NCBI GenBank assembly: GCA_036480375.1 | Contig: JAZGGI010000050.1 | Location: forward strand, 55,941 to 119,940 | DNA from: Candidatus Zixiibacteriota bacterium | Lineage (GTDB): Bacteria > Zixibacteria > MSB-5A5 > GN15 > JAAZOE01 | Reading direction: 5' to 3' | Length of the DNA stretch: 64,000 nt | Shown: positions 25,459 to 32,682 of the stretch, in pieces | Layout of the letters: each line of letters starts with the position of its first letter | Numbering within the stretch: the first letter of the stretch is position 1 | The notes under the pieces: generated by a model | What the model was told of the DNA's origin: nothing | The model's input: only the letters and a program-made list of their open reading frames with translations | Databases searched by the model: none | Program-made: the position numbers and the translations under genes

Positions 25459-26121
25459 ATGACTGTAGAAGATAGTATAAAAAGTCGGATAAAAGATTTA
25501 ATAGAAAAAGGTCAATCTCTAAAAATAGGCAACGAAAACGGTCAAGTTAGGTCGGATGACCATGAGGCTCAATGTATGGGTTGGATTACTACTGCTTTGC
25601 ATATTATCCAAGTCGTAATAATTAAGCCGGATAGCGCTTACAGAACTCAAGCTTCAAAAATAGCCCCAAATGGCGGTTCGCTTGTGGCTAATAATGCTGT
25701 CGGTGCAATAACAGCTCTTTTGGAAAATTTGCTAAAGGATATTGAATTGGGTATGCTGACCTCAATTGACAATCGTATTCACGCAGGAATTTACGATGAT
25801 TTTTTGGATCACGCAGAAGATTATTTGAAAAAAAACATGAAGAACGAATCGGGCGTTATTGCAGGTGTTGTTTTTGAAGATAGTATCCGCAAATTATGCA
25901 GGAGCAACGCAATCGTTGAAAAAGATGAAAAAGTGGATGCATTGATTTCTGAATTACAAAAAATGGATATATTTTCTCCAGTAAAAGCCAAAAGAGCTCG
26001 TGTTGCTGGTCACGTTAGGACTAAGGCAACTCATGCCCAGTGGGATGAATTTGATATCGATGATGTAAAAGCAACGATAGATTTTACAAAAAATATGTTA
26101 AGTGAACATTTGGATAACTGA
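25459..26121 (+). CDS. Unknown protein with C-terminal HEPN/Abi-like domain
   Basis: The protein has 220 residues and no signal peptide or membrane helix. The N-terminal two thirds are not recognised. The C-terminal region (about 130-215) resembles the helical domain found in abortive-infection and DUF4145-type proteins: AGVVFEDSIRKLC, then RTKATHAQWDEF, then a last helix. RTKATH fits the RX4H motif of HEPN ribonucleases, where related proteins often read RNxxxH. HEPN proteins are frequent RNase toxins or effectors in antiphage and toxin-antitoxin modules (established); that role here is inference. It lies in an AT-rich, repeat-flanked island beside a second RX4H protein. The ATG at 25459 is used because the one at 25455 leads to an early stop; no strong ribosome binding site is seen. 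Confidence 0.6.
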   Translation: MTVEDSIKSRIKDLIEKGQSLKIGNENGQVRSDDHEAQCMGWITTALHIIQVVIIKPDSAYRTQASKIAPNGGSLVANNAVGAITALLENLLKDIELGMLTSIDNRIHAGIYDDFLDHAEDYLKKNMKNESGVIAGVVFEDSIRKLCRSNAIVEKDEKVDALISELQKMDIFSPVKAKRARVAGHVRTKATHAQWDEFDIDDVKATIDFTKNMLSEHLDN

Positions 26122-26242
26122 CCAGTGGTCTGGTACTCGCAACAAGTTGTGGGACACCAGCCAAGCTGAATAATGTCGATTATTTAAGAAAACACTGTAA
26201 TCCGAAATGGATGATTTCTAAAATAGTCAAGGAGAATGCAAA

Positions 26243-26986
26243 ATGTCATATCAACGCGTTTTGGATAATTTTAATGATAACTTATCATCGATTAAGAAGT
26301 TACTGAAATTTGATGAATATGTGATAGATGTTCCTATAAGAAAATTGGAGCAGCATAAAGAGTTTCTTAAGAAGCATAAATTGGATACCTCATTTTATTC
26401 CGTTGATGATACAATTAATTCATTAAAACAGATTAGGCAGAATAAATCGCTAAAAACCTATTATAACGTTATGTATAATCAGTGCGTTGTGCTTCTCGTA
26501 TCTTATTTCAGTGAATCAATAAAACGAATATTTGAAGTATGCATTAATGAAAGTATGGGGAATAAAAATTTTGAATATTTGAATAAAGAAGAAATTAAAG
26601 TATCAATTAGGGACCTTTATGAGATTAATAAGAAAGAACATATTTCATTGGGAGAGCTACTAATTAGACATAAGGATATTAAGTTTCAGGATATGAAAAG
26701 CATTTACAGGGCATTTAATAATTATACAGACACTAAGATAATGCGAGACAGCATAGTTGATGATATAATATTGGGCCAGGCAGCACGCCATATAATTGTA
26801 CATTCGGGAGGCAAGATTGATAATAAATTTCTATCGCAAATTTCATCCGCCGACAAAAGAAATTTAAAGACTTGCGAATTTAATGAAGGCGATATAATTG
26901 AATTTACACCAGAAGAAATTGAATTATTGAGCAGTTCAATGGTGACTTATATAAAACGTATAATTGAAGGTATTTCCGATAATTAA
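26243..26986 (+). CDS. Unknown HEPN-like protein (RX4H motif)
   Basis: The protein has 247 residues, mostly helical, Lys/Ile/Asn-rich, with no export signal. The segment GQAARHIIVHSGGKID (near residue 180) carries Arg-X4-His followed by a Gly-Gly turn, as in MAE_28990/MAE_18760-type HEPN domains that read RHxxxHxxG. A long N-terminal helical part (1-120) has no recognised domain. AAGGAG sits eight bases before the ATG. Base composition is clearly more AT-rich than in the neighbours; for example 26521-26580 has 13 G/C in 60. It lies 121 bases after the other HEPN-like gene, same strand. A ribonuclease effector of a defence or toxin module is the best guess, unproven. No antitoxin or nucleotidyltransferase partner is visible. 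Confidence 0.6.
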   Translation: MSYQRVLDNFNDNLSSIKKLLKFDEYVIDVPIRKLEQHKEFLKKHKLDTSFYSVDDTINSLKQIRQNKSLKTYYNVMYNQCVVLLVSYFSESIKRIFEVCINESMGNKNFEYLNKEEIKVSIRDLYEINKKEHISLGELLIRHKDIKFQDMKSIYRAFNNYTDTKIMRDSIVDDIILGQAARHIIVHSGGKIDNKFLSQISSADKRNLKTCEFNEGDIIEFTPEEIELLSSSMVTYIKRIIEGISDN

Positions 26987-26999
26987 TAAATAGCGAGTA

Positions 27000-27121
27000 A
27001 GTAGGGCGGCATCCCTGCGATGTTGACATTTGATCTTTTATCCCGCCAGGTGGGATGGCAGGAGCCCTTTGGGCTCATTCCCTACGGCTCAACAATAACG
27101 ACAACTCGAGAGTTGTCGCTA
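27000..27121. repeat. Cluster of REP-like palindromes
   Basis: Three elements in a row: GTAGGGCGGCATCCCTGCGAT (from 27000), a diverged copy of the GGCAGGATC family; GAGCCC-TTT-GGGCTC at 27062-27076, followed by CTAC at 27081-27084; and CGACAACTC-GA-GAGTTGTCG at 27099-27118, followed by CTAC. Each hairpin adjoins GTAG or its complement, as in REP sequences. They separate the HEPN island from the aminotransferase gene. Confidence 0.75.
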
Positions 27122-27146
27122 CACTGGTATGGGAACAGGCAATCAA

Positions 27147-27989
27147 TCACCCCGTAAATTCCGCTTTCAATTCATCAAATAAAAATCTCGCGGTGGGGCC
27201 GGGGGGGAATTTATGTGTCCGACCGTTCAGCTTCAATTCCACCACCGGCCAGACGAGTTTGAACGAAGAAGTCGTGAATATTTCATCAGCGGATGATAAT
27301 TTTTTTGGTGTTAGAGATTTCTCGTGGCAAGGTATACCATGGAGTTTCGCCAGGCGCAAAATTTCACTCCGCATTATTCCCGGCAAAGCTCCGCTCGATA
27401 CCGGCGGAGTAAACATTTGCCCGTTTTTGACCATGAAAATATTGGCCGATCCGGTTTCGCTAATGTGCCCGCGCTGATTTATTATAATCCCCTGGTCATA
27501 TCCGCTCTCAACCGCCTGCCGCTGGCTCATCCATTCGGTCATATAATTTAAGGTCTTGACTCCCTGTAGAGGATTGGCGGTCGTGATTCTCATCGGGGAA
27601 AGCATCAGTTTTTGTTTCTTGAACTGCAGTCGATGTCCGGTCACAATCACGATTGATTTCGGTTTTGGTTTGCTCCCTGGCCACATCTGCGAGTACCCCT
27701 GCGTCAATAACACTTTTGTCTTCTTAACTTTATCCGGATGATTTCTCGCCGCCCGGCGCAGAGTTGATTTGATTCGTTTGCGGTTGTAGCGAAGATTGTC
27801 CAGCCCCAGGCGTTTGATGCCCATCTCCATTCGGTCGAGATGTTCATCAAGGAGAATTAAACGATCGTCAACGGCGAGGATCGATTCAAACAGGCCGATG
27901 CCGCAATGCAGGGTATAATCAAAAACCGATACGGCGGCCTTGCGGTAATCAACTTTTTTATCATCAATATAAACGACAGTCTGGGGCAT
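27147..27989 (-). CDS. Class IV PLP aminotransferase (branched-chain / D-amino acid / aminodeoxychorismate lyase type)
   Basis: The protein has 280 residues, the usual fold type IV length. The N-terminal signature GIGLFESILA is followed by the PLP lysine in GVKTLNYM (near residue 148), then YDQGIIINQRGHISETGSANIF with the cofactor-binding Glu (positions about 170-192), and a phosphate-binding TTSSFKLVWPV near 240. These give the fold and cofactor securely. The split between IlvE, D-amino-acid transaminase and PabC depends on residues I cannot weigh without alignment. GGAGAG precedes the ATG, and a TTGACA-N17-TATGCT promoter lies upstream. No pabA/B or ilv genes are adjacent. Confidence 0.88.
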   Translation of the reverse strand: MPQTVVYIDDKKVDYRKAAVSVFDYTLHCGIGLFESILAVDDRLILLDEHLDRMEMGIKRLGLDNLRYNRKRIKSTLRRAARNHPDKVKKTKVLLTQGYSQMWPGSKPKPKSIVIVTGHRLQFKKQKLMLSPMRITTANPLQGVKTLNYMTEWMSQRQAVESGYDQGIIINQRGHISETGSANIFMVKNGQMFTPPVSSGALPGIMRSEILRLAKLHGIPCHEKSLTPKKLSSADEIFTTSSFKLVWPVVELKLNGRTHKFPPGPTARFLFDELKAEFTG

Positions 27990-28020
27990 CTAATTCTCTC
28001 CAATGTTCAAACAGAAAACC

Positions 28021-28049
28021 AGCATAACCGCATAAAAATAAATTGTCAA
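28021..28049 (-). promoter_or_regulatory. sigma70-type promoter of the aminotransferase gene
   Basis: On the minus strand TTGACA (28044-28049), 17 bases, TATGCT (28021-28026), about 30 bases ahead of the ATG at 27989. It is divergent from the promoter at 28066-28094. Confidence 0.6.
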
Positions 28050-28065
28050 TAACTATTACGAATGA

Positions 28066-28094
28066 TTGACAGCAAACGAAAACAAGCCTATTTT
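28066..28094 (+). promoter_or_regulatory. Promoter placing the start of transcription at or next to the DUF401 start codon
   Basis: TTGACA (28066-28071), 17 bases, TATTTT (28089-28094). The expected first transcribed base is about 28101, and the ATG is at 28102. This would yield a leaderless or nearly leaderless mRNA, which fits the lack of a ribosome binding site. Confidence 0.5.
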
Positions 28095-28101
28095 CCGCCC
28101 C

Positions 28102-29325
28102 ATGACCGTACTGAAACTGCTCCTCGTTCTGGCCGTCATCATATACGGCATCAAACGCAAGTTTTTCGTCGGGTATCTGTTATGCGGCGTGGGAATTGCC
28201 CTGCCGTTTCTATTCGGCTACGGCCCGACGGATGTATTGAAAACTCTTTACGGAACAGCTTCGTCGTTTGATTTCTGGCGGCTTTTTGCCGCGATTGCAA
28301 TAGTAACATTTCTCGGTAATCTTCTAAAAACAACCGGCTCGTTCGACCGCCTGACCGACGCGGCTCAGCATCTGGCCGGGGGGAAGAGGACGGCGACGGC
28401 GATTTTGCCCGCTTCAATCGGGATGATGCCAATGCCGGCAGGAGCGTTATTGTCGGCGCCCCTGGTTAAGGAAGTTCTCAAAGACGATAATCTCAAACCG
28501 GAATTTCTCTCGGCGACCAATTACTGGTACCGCCATGTCATGGAATTTTTCTGGCCGCTCTATCCGGGAATTATTCTCGGGGCCGGGTTATGCGGGATCT
28601 CCCAGCAGATTTTTTCGGCCCTGGGAATAATAAATACTCTATTCATGATCACCATCGGGATATTCCTATTCCTGCTGAAAATCCCCAATAACTGCAATCA
28701 TTCGACGAGAAATATCAAATCAATTTTCCGCATCGCATATTCTATCTGGCCATTGTTTCTGGCGGTTATCCTGACAATGGCATTGGAAATCGATATCGTG
28801 CTGTCATTGCTCTCCGCGACGATTTTGACAATGATTATCAATCGCCCATCTTGGGCAAAAATAATCGAGATGCTCAAAAAGGCGTTGACGTTTCGCCTGT
28901 TCTTCATGGTCTTTGGAATTCTCGTTTTCAAAGATATGCTTGAGCTTTCCGGAGCCGTGGCCGATATGCCGGCCGAAGTTGCCCGATTTGGTATCCATCC
29001 CGCCTTTATAATTTTTTCCGTGACATTCCTCGCCGGGCTCATGTCGGGCATGGTCGCCCTCTACGTTGGACTCTGTTTCCCGATCCTGTCAGGCTTTCTA
29101 TACGATCCCGTTATAAATCTCAACAATATTTATCTGACTTATCTCAGCGGCTATCTGGGCATAATATTATCACCGACCCATTTTTGCCTGCTTTTGACTT
29201 CGGAGTATTTCAAAGCCGATCTCGGTAGAGTTTATCGCAAATTTGTGCCCGGGATAATTCTTTTGGCGATGTTCGGATTTTTGCTTTACTGGCTCGGTTA
29301 TCCATGGGATTTGCTTGCGGAATAG
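28102..29325 (+). CDS. DUF401 family integral membrane protein
   Basis: The protein has 407 residues and about ten membrane helices, including an almost duplicated build with GMMPMPAGALLSAPLV near residue 110 and MSGMVALYVGLCFPIL near 315, typical of DUF401 and reminiscent of ion/organic-acid transporters of the IT superfamily. The substrate is unknown. I choose the ATG at 28102; a longer version from a TTG at 28066 would begin inside what looks like a -35 box. The stop is followed by 198 AT-rich bases before the sigma factor gene. It is divergent from the aminotransferase gene with opposed promoters about 20 bases apart. Confidence 0.85.
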   Translation: MTVLKLLLVLAVIIYGIKRKFFVGYLLCGVGIALPFLFGYGPTDVLKTLYGTASSFDFWRLFAAIAIVTFLGNLLKTTGSFDRLTDAAQHLAGGKRTATAILPASIGMMPMPAGALLSAPLVKEVLKDDNLKPEFLSATNYWYRHVMEFFWPLYPGIILGAGLCGISQQIFSALGIINTLFMITIGIFLFLLKIPNNCNHSTRNIKSIFRIAYSIWPLFLAVILTMALEIDIVLSLLSATILTMIINRPSWAKIIEMLKKALTFRLFFMVFGILVFKDMLELSGAVADMPAEVARFGIHPAFIIFSVTFLAGLMSGMVALYVGLCFPILSGFLYDPVINLNNIYLTYLSGYLGIILSPTHFCLLLTSEYFKADLGRVYRKFVPGIILLAMFGFLLYWLGYPWDLLAE

Positions 29326-29441
29326 GCCTGTGCAAAATTTGAACAGACAGCTGGCAATCATTTTGCTAATTATGACTAAAGAGAAATATATAAAGTAATT
29401 CTTTAGATTGATTTAGAACTTGTTTAACGGCATAAAGTTAT

Positions 29442-29481
29442 TATAATAAAATGTGCGCCGAAGATATTTTTATTGGAACTT
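29442..29481 (+). promoter_or_regulatory. Candidate promoters of the ECF sigma operon
   Basis: TATAAT at 29442-29447 with TTGTTT 16 bases upstream (29420-29425) could be a housekeeping promoter. GGAACTT at 29475-29481 matches the -35 consensus of RpoE-type ECF promoters and might allow autoregulation, but the expected -10 about 16 bases later (near 29498) is not a good match. Confidence 0.35.
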
Positions 29482-29523
29482 TGAACCTGTAAAAATGTAA
29501 TATTTATTGAACGCGGGAGAATT

Positions 29524-30126
29524 ATGGAAAAGGAAACGGCAAAAGATCTGGACCATCGCCTGTTTCGACAAGTTCAAAAAGGCGATATGGTAGCATTCAA
29601 CGAGTTGGTTAATCGTTACAAAGACCGGCTGATGAATGTTATCGGACGAATGCGCATCAGCCGGGAAGGGACTGAAGATATAATTCAGGAGGCGTTTTTG
29701 CGGGTTTATCAGCACAGAGAGAGATTTGATTTTAAGCATTGTTTTTCAACCTGGCTTTATACTATTGCTTTAAATCTTGCCCGTAACGAATTGCGTAAGA
29801 AAAAGAAATATAAATATGTCGATATCTTCGATATGCAGAACAAAGAAGTGGATGTATCGGTCGAGCCCGAAATACCCTCGAATCTTGGGCCGATCCTGGA
29901 AAGCGCGATTAAAACGTTACCGGAAAAATACAAAACCGCTTTTATGCTTCGAGATATCGAGGAAATGTCCTATGACGAAGTGGCCCGGGTATTATCGGTT
30001 CCTCTGGGAACCGTTAAATCGCGAGTGAATCGGGCCCGGTCAATATTGCGTGATAAGCTTAAACCGAGAATGGAGGAACGGAATGCGCTGTCGAAAGGTA
30101 CGCTCCTTCCTGTCAATTTATTGTAA
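29524..30126 (+). CDS. ECF-type RNA polymerase sigma factor (RpoE-like)
   Basis: The protein has 200 residues. Sigma region 2 spans about 20-90 (DRLMNVIGRMRISREGTEDI, then FLRVYQHRERF and STWLYTIALNLARNELR, which melt and bind the -10). Region 4 spans about 125-180 (LPEKYKTAFMLRDIEEMSY, then VARVLSVPLGTVKSRVNRAR, the -35 helix-turn-helix). Regions 1 and 3 are absent, as in all ECF factors. GGGAG precedes the ATG. It overlaps the downstream anti-sigma gene by 44 bases, and an HtrA-like gene follows, the order seen in envelope-stress sigma cassettes. Its regulon is unknown. Confidence 0.95.
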   Translation: MEKETAKDLDHRLFRQVQKGDMVAFNELVNRYKDRLMNVIGRMRISREGTEDIIQEAFLRVYQHRERFDFKHCFSTWLYTIALNLARNELRKKKKYKYVDIFDMQNKEVDVSVEPEIPSNLGPILESAIKTLPEKYKTAFMLRDIEEMSYDEVARVLSVPLGTVKSRVNRARSILRDKLKPRMEERNALSKGTLLPVNLL

Positions 30127-30739
30127 AGGAGAAACCGCACCGGATGTAAAGATGCAAATAGAACAGCATCTGGAGGGTTGCGGATCCTGTCGCCGTGAGG
30201 CGGATATATATAAGTCACTTAACAAGGCGGTTATGGGTCTTCCTGATATAGAAACATCGGAAGAGTTTAATGCCAGATTATTCCAGAAGATAGGCCGGGA
30301 AGGTTTTGCCGAAGCAAGATCAAAAGCCTATTTACCGGGCCGAATACCGCGCGTTGATTTTATAAGGCTGGCAACTTATGCCGCCACGGCGGTAATCGTT
30401 ATCGGATTGGGTTTGGGCATAGCGATGTCAGATAAGCTCTTCTCTCCATCATCTCCCCGGATGATGTCATCAATTGAGACTCTAAAGGATGATAATTTGT
30501 ATTTGACGGTTCAACCGGTCGATAATCCGCTATTGAATGAAAAGAAAAGCGTTTCTGAGGTAGTCCGGCAATACAATCGTTTCCGGGAATATTCACGAGC
30601 TTTGAGAGCCAGCTCCGGATCCGAACTGTTTTCCGGGCAAACCCCCGGAATTACGATGACATCAACTCAATCCACCCCCTTGGGCGCCAACGGATTCAGG
30701 GTTCGACCGGTAATCAAAAATTATCTGGTTATTCCCTGA
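30083..30739 (+). CDS. Membrane-anchored zinc-finger anti-sigma factor
   Basis: The start is the ATG at 30083, preceded by GGAGGAACGGA; it overlaps the sigma gene by 44 bases, so translation is coupled. The 218-residue product has an N-terminal zinc anti-sigma motif HLEGCGSCR (HX3CX2C, about residues 29-36), one membrane helix near 95-115 (YAATAVIVIGLGLGIAM) and a periplasmic tail. By family knowledge it would hold the ECF sigma factor at the membrane until released by a signal. The tail is not a recognised sensor domain. Confidence 0.9.
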   Translation: MRCRKVRSFLSIYCKGETAPDVKMQIEQHLEGCGSCRREADIYKSLNKAVMGLPDIETSEEFNARLFQKIGREGFAEARSKAYLPGRIPRVDFIRLATYAATAVIVIGLGLGIAMSDKLFSPSSPRMMSSIETLKDDNLYLTVQPVDNPLLNEKKSVSEVVRQYNRFREYSRALRASSGSELFSGQTPGITMTSTQSTPLGANGFRVRPVIKNYLVIP

Positions 30740-30768
30740 TAATTGAAAAGGGGTAATGGAGCATTAAA

Positions 30769-31953
30769 TTGATAAATTGTGTTGCGATAACAAAAACCGC
30801 CAGATCATCGGCGGTTTTTTTTTCCATACTAAGTCTGATAATTGCCGCCTCGGTTCAGGCTCAAACGCTGGAAAGCCTCGATTTTGAAATCGCTCAAATT
30901 ATCGATCGGGTTTCTCCGGCCGTTGTAACAATTGAGGCTCGTTCGCAGGATAGCAATACACCGTTATTTCCTTTGAAAAATAACAACAATTTATCCAACC
31001 CGGTGCGGGCCGTGGTTGGCAGCGGCGTTATAATCGATTCCAGCGGTCATATTATGACGGTTTTGTCTCTGGTAGACGGTTTCGATTATTTTTATGTCCT
31101 CATTGACGATGCGAAAATTACGGCCGAATTGGTGGGAACTGATCGTCGTCTAAACCTGGCGGTTTTAAAAATCGATACGGATATCCTGCCCAGAATAGAG
31201 TTATCGCCCTACCCACCCTTTGCGGGCAGATTGGCCCTGGCTTTCGGCCGATCCCTGGGGGGGACCGGTTATCCTGCTCTGGGAATTATCGCCGGTAGGC
31301 AAAACGACGGCAGTTTCCTGATGTCAGGTTCAATCATGCCTGGAATTATCGGAGGAGGGGTTTTTGGTTTATCGGGGCGCCTTATAGGGTTGATTACTTC
31401 GGGCGGATCAATCGGCCAATACAGCTCCGAACAAATGATGGGCGGTATATTAATGCTTCCGGCAGGCGCCGCTTTAACAGCGGCTGAGCGAATCATTTTA
31501 TATGGTGACAGAGAAGCCGGTTACCTCGGTTTGAAAACCACCGCCATTGAAATGGTAGACGAAACAGGTCAGGTCAGGGGGGAGGCGGTCGTGGTGTCTG
31601 CGGTCGATGCGGGGTCACCCGCACACAGGGCCGGTATCAGTACGGGCGATATTATTACTCATTTCGCGAATTATCCAATAACTAACGATCGGGAATTACA
31701 GCGTCTCGCCGCCCGTTGGGGAGTGGACAGCACCGTGAATATAGAATATATCCGCAGCGGGAATGAATTATCAATGACATTAACCTTAAGTTCTTATATG
31801 CCCGATATGTATGAAAAACAATCTGATCCAACCAATAAAGATATTATTACAGCTTTCAAAATTCAGAACAGAATCGATTCCCTGCGAATCGAAATGAGCC
31901 GCCTTCAAACCCAGCTTGATAAATTGATAAGTCGTTTTAGCTCCTCGCGTTAA
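30769..31953 (+). CDS. HtrA/DegS-like trypsin fold plus PDZ, catalytic triad absent
   Basis: The protein has 394 residues. The start is a TTG with GGAG seven bases upstream. A signal peptide covers about residues 10-32 (VFFSILSLIIAASVQAQ). The HtrA fold is clear: IIDRVSPAVVTIEA, GSGVIIDSSGHIMT, GTDRRLNLAVLKID, and a PDZ domain (about 255-345, GSPAHRAGISTGDIIT). All three catalytic residues are replaced: the His position of TNNHVV is Ser100, the Asp is Asn129 (LNLAVL) and the Ser of GNSGGP is Ile194 (GIIGGG). It should not cut proteins. The C-terminus is a short coiled coil. Lying 29 bases after the anti-sigma gene, it may be a peptide-binding sensor or adaptor for that pathway (inference). 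Confidence 0.85.
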   Translation: MINCVAITKTARSSAVFFSILSLIIAASVQAQTLESLDFEIAQIIDRVSPAVVTIEARSQDSNTPLFPLKNNNNLSNPVRAVVGSGVIIDSSGHIMTVLSLVDGFDYFYVLIDDAKITAELVGTDRRLNLAVLKIDTDILPRIELSPYPPFAGRLALAFGRSLGGTGYPALGIIAGRQNDGSFLMSGSIMPGIIGGGVFGLSGRLIGLITSGGSIGQYSSEQMMGGILMLPAGAALTAAERIILYGDREAGYLGLKTTAIEMVDETGQVRGEAVVVSAVDAGSPAHRAGISTGDIITHFANYPITNDRELQRLAARWGVDSTVNIEYIRSGNELSMTLTLSSYMPDMYEKQSDPTNKDIITAFKIQNRIDSLRIEMSRLQTQLDKLISRFSSSR

Positions 31954-31998
31954 AGTTTATCTTGCCTTTAGAATCTATCCGGTTTAGTTTACTTAACT

Positions 31999-32682
31999 AT
32001 GGATTTGAGACTGAATAAAAGGCAATTAACAAAAATCTGCCCCGTAAATCGAAGCCACAAACAAAAGGCTCAGATTCTCCTGCCTTTAATCTCAGCCGCC
32101 ATCGCCGGCCGTAATAACGACAGCCTGAAAAATACTATCCTTTTTACAATTTCGCGAGGAATGTCTAAAAAATCAATTTATGAAACAATCTTACAGTCGC
32201 ATTTATTTTTGGGATTTCCCGCGATGATTGAAGCGGCCCGTTTATTCTCCGGAATTACAAATTCGCAATTCAAAAGAAATCAACTTCCCGGGCCTTATGA
32301 TAGTAAAACAGTCAGGACCTGGAATCGGGATGGAATGGATAAAATCAGGCGGTTATACGGTTCATCATTTGACCGCTTAGTGCTATATATAAATTCATTC
32401 TCTCCACAAATATTGACATGGATGATAAACAACGGCTATGGACAGGTATTGTCGAGAACGGGAGTAACTTTTGATATACGCGAATTGTGCGTCATCGCGA
32501 CTCTTACGGTGACGATGTATGAAAACCAGCTTCGAGCGCACCTGCGCGGTGCGCTCAATATCGAAGTCGCGATAGAAGACGTTGAAGCGGTTATTGACAA
32601 TTGCCGGTTCTTTTGCACTAAGAAAAATATCCAGGCCTCTCGAAAAATACTAAAAGAGGTCGCTCGGGAAATCAATGCGTAA
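31999..32682 (+). CDS. Carboxymuconolactone decarboxylase-like protein, likely non-redox
   Basis: The protein has 227 residues with two CMD/AhpD-type helical halves: one near 45-90 (NNDSLKNTILFTISRGMSKK) and one near 155-205 (FDIRELCVIATLTVTMYENQ, then RAHLRGALN). AhpD-type peroxidatic enzymes carry a CXXC in the second half; here that place reads MYENQLRAH with no such pair, so thiol peroxidase activity is unlikely. The fold call is good and the reaction unknown. The gene overlaps tamB by eight bases, so the two are translated together; the reason for the pairing is not obvious. Confidence 0.72.
   Translation: MDLRLNKRQLTKICPVNRSHKQKAQILLPLISAAIAGRNNDSLKNTILFTISRGMSKKSIYETILQSHLFLGFPAMIEAARLFSGITNSQFKRNQLPGPYDSKTVRTWNRDGMDKIRRLYGSSFDRLVLYINSFSPQILTWMINNGYGQVLSRTGVTFDIRELCVIATLTVTMYENQLRAHLRGALNIEVAIEDVEAVIDNCRFFCTKKNIQASRKILKEVAREINA

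Noticed and set aside
27055..27477. Open frame of 140 codons on the plus strand
   Set aside because: Antisense to the well-supported class IV aminotransferase gene and starting in REP palindromes.
28066..28101. TTG start 12 codons upstream for the DUF401 gene
   Set aside because: The TTG is part of a TTGACA -35 box with a 17-base spaced -10 box; the ATG at 28102 is more likely.
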